Of a stretch of DNA of 64,000 nucleotides, positions 61,120 to 64,000 are shown piece by piece; position 1 is the first letter of the stretch; each line of letters begins with the position of its first letter. The notes under the pieces were generated by a model that was given only the letters and a program-made list of their open reading frames with translations, had not been told where the DNA came from and ran no database searches. A program made the translations under genes and the position numbers. Source of the DNA: Euglena gracilis (taxonomy: Eukaryota > Euglenida > Euglenophyceae > Euglenales); the NCBI GenBank assembly GCA_039621445.1, contig CP154955.1:58459804-58523803 (forward strand), in the 5' to 3' direction.

Positions 61120-64000
61120 CAGGGGGGGTTTCGGGGGGGTGGTAAGCTTCGCTCTTACTCTAAAGAGATAAGAGCTCAGCGACCAGGGTGTGACGTAGAG
61201 CTGAGCTCTTTGGGGGACCACTCCGGCCCGGCCTGCGAAAAACGCTCATTTTAGGCCCAAAAACCTGTTTTCTGGGTCCGGGAGACCATAAAACGTCGTT
61301 TTGGGCCAAACAAATTTATCGCTTTTTTTCGACTTTTTTGACCCGGTTTTGACCCAAAGTCAATGGGTCGGCGGCCCAAAACGGGGCGCCGGCGGGTCGA
61401 AAAACGCTCGTTTTCGGCTCGAAAACAGTTTTTCTGGGTCCGGGAGGCCCAAAAACATCGTTTCGGGCAAAAAAAAGTTTTTTCGATTTTTTTCGACTTT
61501 TTTGATCCGGTTTTGACCCAAAGTCAATGGGTCGGCGGCCCAAAACGGGGCGCCGGCGGGTCGAAAAACGCTCGTTTTCGGCTCGAAAACAGTTTTTCCG
61601 GGTCCGGGAGGCCAAAAAACATCGTTTCGGGCAAAAAAAATTTCGATTTTTTTTGACTTTTTTGGCCGAAAACGGCTAAGTCGGACAGTGGGAAAAGTGT
61701 ACAAAATGGCCGGCCTAAATTGGCCAAAAAACACCCTTATCTCGGGCTGGGCGGGGAGTTGCGGGGGGAAACCAAATCCCAGTACATAGAGCGTTCCAAG
61801 GGCTTCAATTTAGGTCTCGGTTTCCTTTGATTTGGCTTCATTTTGGAGATTTTTGAAATGGATTTTTTGGCCGACCCAATGGCAGAGTCCAAAGGGGGGG
61901 GGGGCCAACTCAAGGGGGCGGGTAATCCTACGAGTTTGGACCCCTCGCGCGCATAACCGGCCTGGCGGGGAGTTGGGGGTCAAACCCAGGTGATTCGGAA
62001 ACTAGGAATCCAGTCGCTCGCGACTGAAAAAAAAATTCCGGGAACCGGGCCGGGATCATGGTGATAATCCGTCGGTTCTCCTGGTGGCCCCGACTGGGGG
62101 GGGGGAGGGGGGGGTCGAGGGGGGGGATTTCGACAATGGTAAGCTTCGCTCTTACCCATAAAGGGATAAGAGCTCAGCGACCCCCCCATATAAGACAGGG
62201 TGTGACGTAGAGCTGAGCTCTTTGGGAGACCACCCCGGCCCGGCCCGGGAAAAACGCTCATTTTCGGCTCAAAAACAGTTTTTCTGTCAGAGAGGCCAAA
62301 AAACATCGTTTTGGGGCCAAAAATTTTTTTCGATTTTTTTCGACTTTTTTGACCGGTTTTGACCCAAAATCAATGGGTTGGTGGGCCAAAACGGGGCGCT
62401 GGCGGGTCGAAAAACGCTCATTTTCGGCTCAAACACAGGGTTTCCGGGTCCGGGAGGCCCCAAAACATCGTTTTGGGGCAAAAAAAATTTTTCGATTTTT
62501 TTCGACTTTTTTGACCGGTTTTGACCCATAGTCAATGGGTTGGTGGCCCAAAACGGGGCGCCGGCGGGTCGAAAAACGCTCATTTTCGGCTCAAACACAG
62601 GCTTTCCGGGCCCGGGAGGCCAAAAAACATCGTTTTGGGGCAAAAAATTTTTTTCGGTTTTTTGCGACTTTTTTGACCCGGTTTTGACCCAAAGTCAATG
62701 GGTTGGTTGTCCAAAACGGGGCGTTGGCGGGTCGAAAAACGCTCATTTTTGGCTCGAAAATAGTTTTTCTGGGGCCGGGAGGCCAAAAAACATCGTTTGA
62801 GGCAAAAAAAATTTTTTCGATTTTTTTCACCTTTTTCGTCCGGTTTTGACCCAAAATCAATGGGTTGGCGGCCCAAAACGGGGCGCTGGCGGGTCGAAAA
62901 ACGCTCATTTTTGGCTCAAAAACACTTTTTTCGGGTGCGGGAGGTCAAAAATCATGGTTTTGGGCAAAAAAAAAATTTCAAATTTTTTCGACTTTTTGAC
63001 CCAAAAATGGCTAAGTCCACCGGCCAGTGGGGCGGGCCACAGCCAGGGGGGGCATGGGGGGGGGGTCTGGGTCGGAAAAAATTTTTTCGCTCAAAAACAC
63101 TTTTTTTTTGATGTTCTGAAGTGAAAAAAAAGTGTTTTTTGAGCGAAAATTTTTTTTTCAAAATTTTGGGTCCCGACCTGCCACCCGACCCCCCCTCGCC
63201 CAGCCACCCTGACGGCGCCCGGTGGGGTCCCCGAATACCCAAAACTGGCCCAAAATCGCACAACCAGGCCCCGGGAACCCCAAAAAACCGTCAAACCCCC
63301 CCCCCCTAAACCTAATGATTGACCCCCTGGTTTGGGTCCCAACTCCTCGTCTAGCCCGAGATACGGCCAATTTACGGTTTCGGGCCCCGTAGGAGTCCCC
63401 AAATACCCAAAACTGGCCCAAAATCGCACAACCAGACCCCGGGAACCCCAAAAAACGGTCAACCCCCCCCCCCTAAACCTAATGATTGACCCCCTGGTTT
63501 GGGTCCCAACTCCTCGTCTAGCCCGAGATATGGGCAAATTACGGTTTCGGGCCCCGAATGTGCCCGAAATGGCCAAACTGGCCCAAAACCACAAAACGGC
63601 CGTATCTCGGGCTAGGCGAGGAGTTGGCCCAAACCGCGCATAGCGATCGATCGGGCGTCCCAAAGTTGAGGAATGACGTCCTCTTCACTTTTTCTCAACT
63701 CTCCGGCGTTTTCGAGATATTTTGAAATTTTCGATTTTTTGACCCCAAAATGACCCTGCAATTTTCCGGAAAAAAAAACGACCACCAAACTTTTTTGCTC
63801 GGAGCCGTATCTCCGGACTGGCGGGGAGTTGCGGGTAACCGAAGGGCTCTGGAGGTACTAGGGACCGTCCCCTAACCTATAGGCCATTCACTTTGGGGGC
63901 CACGAAATCCAGCCACATCGATAATCCCGGGGTTTCCGGACATACTCAGACCTACCCAGGGGTGGCGGGGGGGCGGGCGGGGGGGTCCGACCCCCTGTCG

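Larger units (their letters stand above)
40193..64000 (+). repeat. Satellite-type composite repeat block C (higher-order array, runs past the window)
   Basis: The whole 23.8 kb is made of recurring modules in a similar order: (a) AT-rich ~160-base unit with GAAAAACGCTCATTTT and GGTTTTGACCCAAAGTC; (b) CCACCGGCCAGG...GGTCCGGGTCGGAAA then a 25-base-arm hairpin; (c) CGAATACCCAAAA...CACAACCAGACCCCGGGAAC then foldback arms CAACTCC..CTAGCCCGAGATACGGCC; (d) CGATCGATCGGGCGTCCCAAAG...GCGTTTTCGAGATATTTTGA; (e) ACGGTAGACAACTTTTTTGCTC...CTAACCTATAGGCTATT; (f) CACATCGATAATCC...G-tract...TAAGCTTCGCTCTTACTC hairpin...GAGCTGAGCTC. Module f recurs near 41730, 44210, 46560, 48945, 49275, 50863, 52243, 53428, 54960, 56570, 57560, 59130, 60155, 60285, 61145 and 62140. 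Periods are about 2.4 kb (with the minisatellite), 1.6 kb and 1.0 kb. No credible gene, RNA gene or exon was found. Confidence 0.9.

Noticed and set aside
1-64000. Bacterial, plasmid or phage origin
   Set aside because: No long genes, ribosome-binding sites or operon structure; intron-type splice signals and satellite DNA indicate a eukaryotic nuclear genome.

Overview
The window looks like nuclear DNA from a eukaryote with a very repeat-rich genome, probably a protist or alga. I see no operons, ribosome-binding sites, rRNA, tRNA or CRISPR array. The visible coding units are short blocks bounded by AG acceptors and GT donors. Where several exons chain in phase the introns are mostly about 35-90 bases. 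I could not assign the organism more narrowly, and I could not assign a product to any gene from sequence alone; functional hints are marked as such.

Layout. (1) 1-23.4 kb: mosaic of short exons, mostly + strand, scattered among poly-C/poly-G-bounded mobile elements and microsatellites. The first large satellite-type block (1.93-4.78 kb) is inside it. (2) 23.4-28.45 kb: a satellite block in the opposite orientation to the other blocks, including about 25 tandem copies of a ~162-base unit (24.3-28.4 kb). (3) 28.45-40.19 kb: second exon-bearing mosaic. It holds the best gene model of the window, a four-exon 3' end at 31259-31928, plus several C-terminal exons. (4) 40.19-64.0 kb: a continuous higher-order satellite array with no credible gene. 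It is built from a few recurring modules (AT-rich ~160-base unit, a 25-base-arm hairpin, a 29-base-arm foldback, a G-tract linker, a GAGCTC hairpin module, a 19-base minisatellite).

Many exons encode Ser/Pro/Arg-rich, probably disordered segments and are GC-rich against AT- or G-tract-rich surroundings (255, 5933, 9190, 9774, 12196, 13511, 14881, 16073, 20558, 29518, 36040). They may be pieces of a few long genes with repeat-filled introns, but joining them across kilobases is inference.

The strongest non-genic results are DNA transposons dated by their target-site duplications: a 1.7-kb element with a second element nested in it (17403-19103), a pair of 347-349-base elements with 8-base duplications (8294, 37790), a 362-base element (34652) and poly-C-ended elements flanked by TA (18166, 21333, 38225). 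The satellite modules contain hairpins in which paired bases change together between copies. Parts of the 43.6-58.9 kb region look like copies that have lost many single bases, which may be an assembly artefact.
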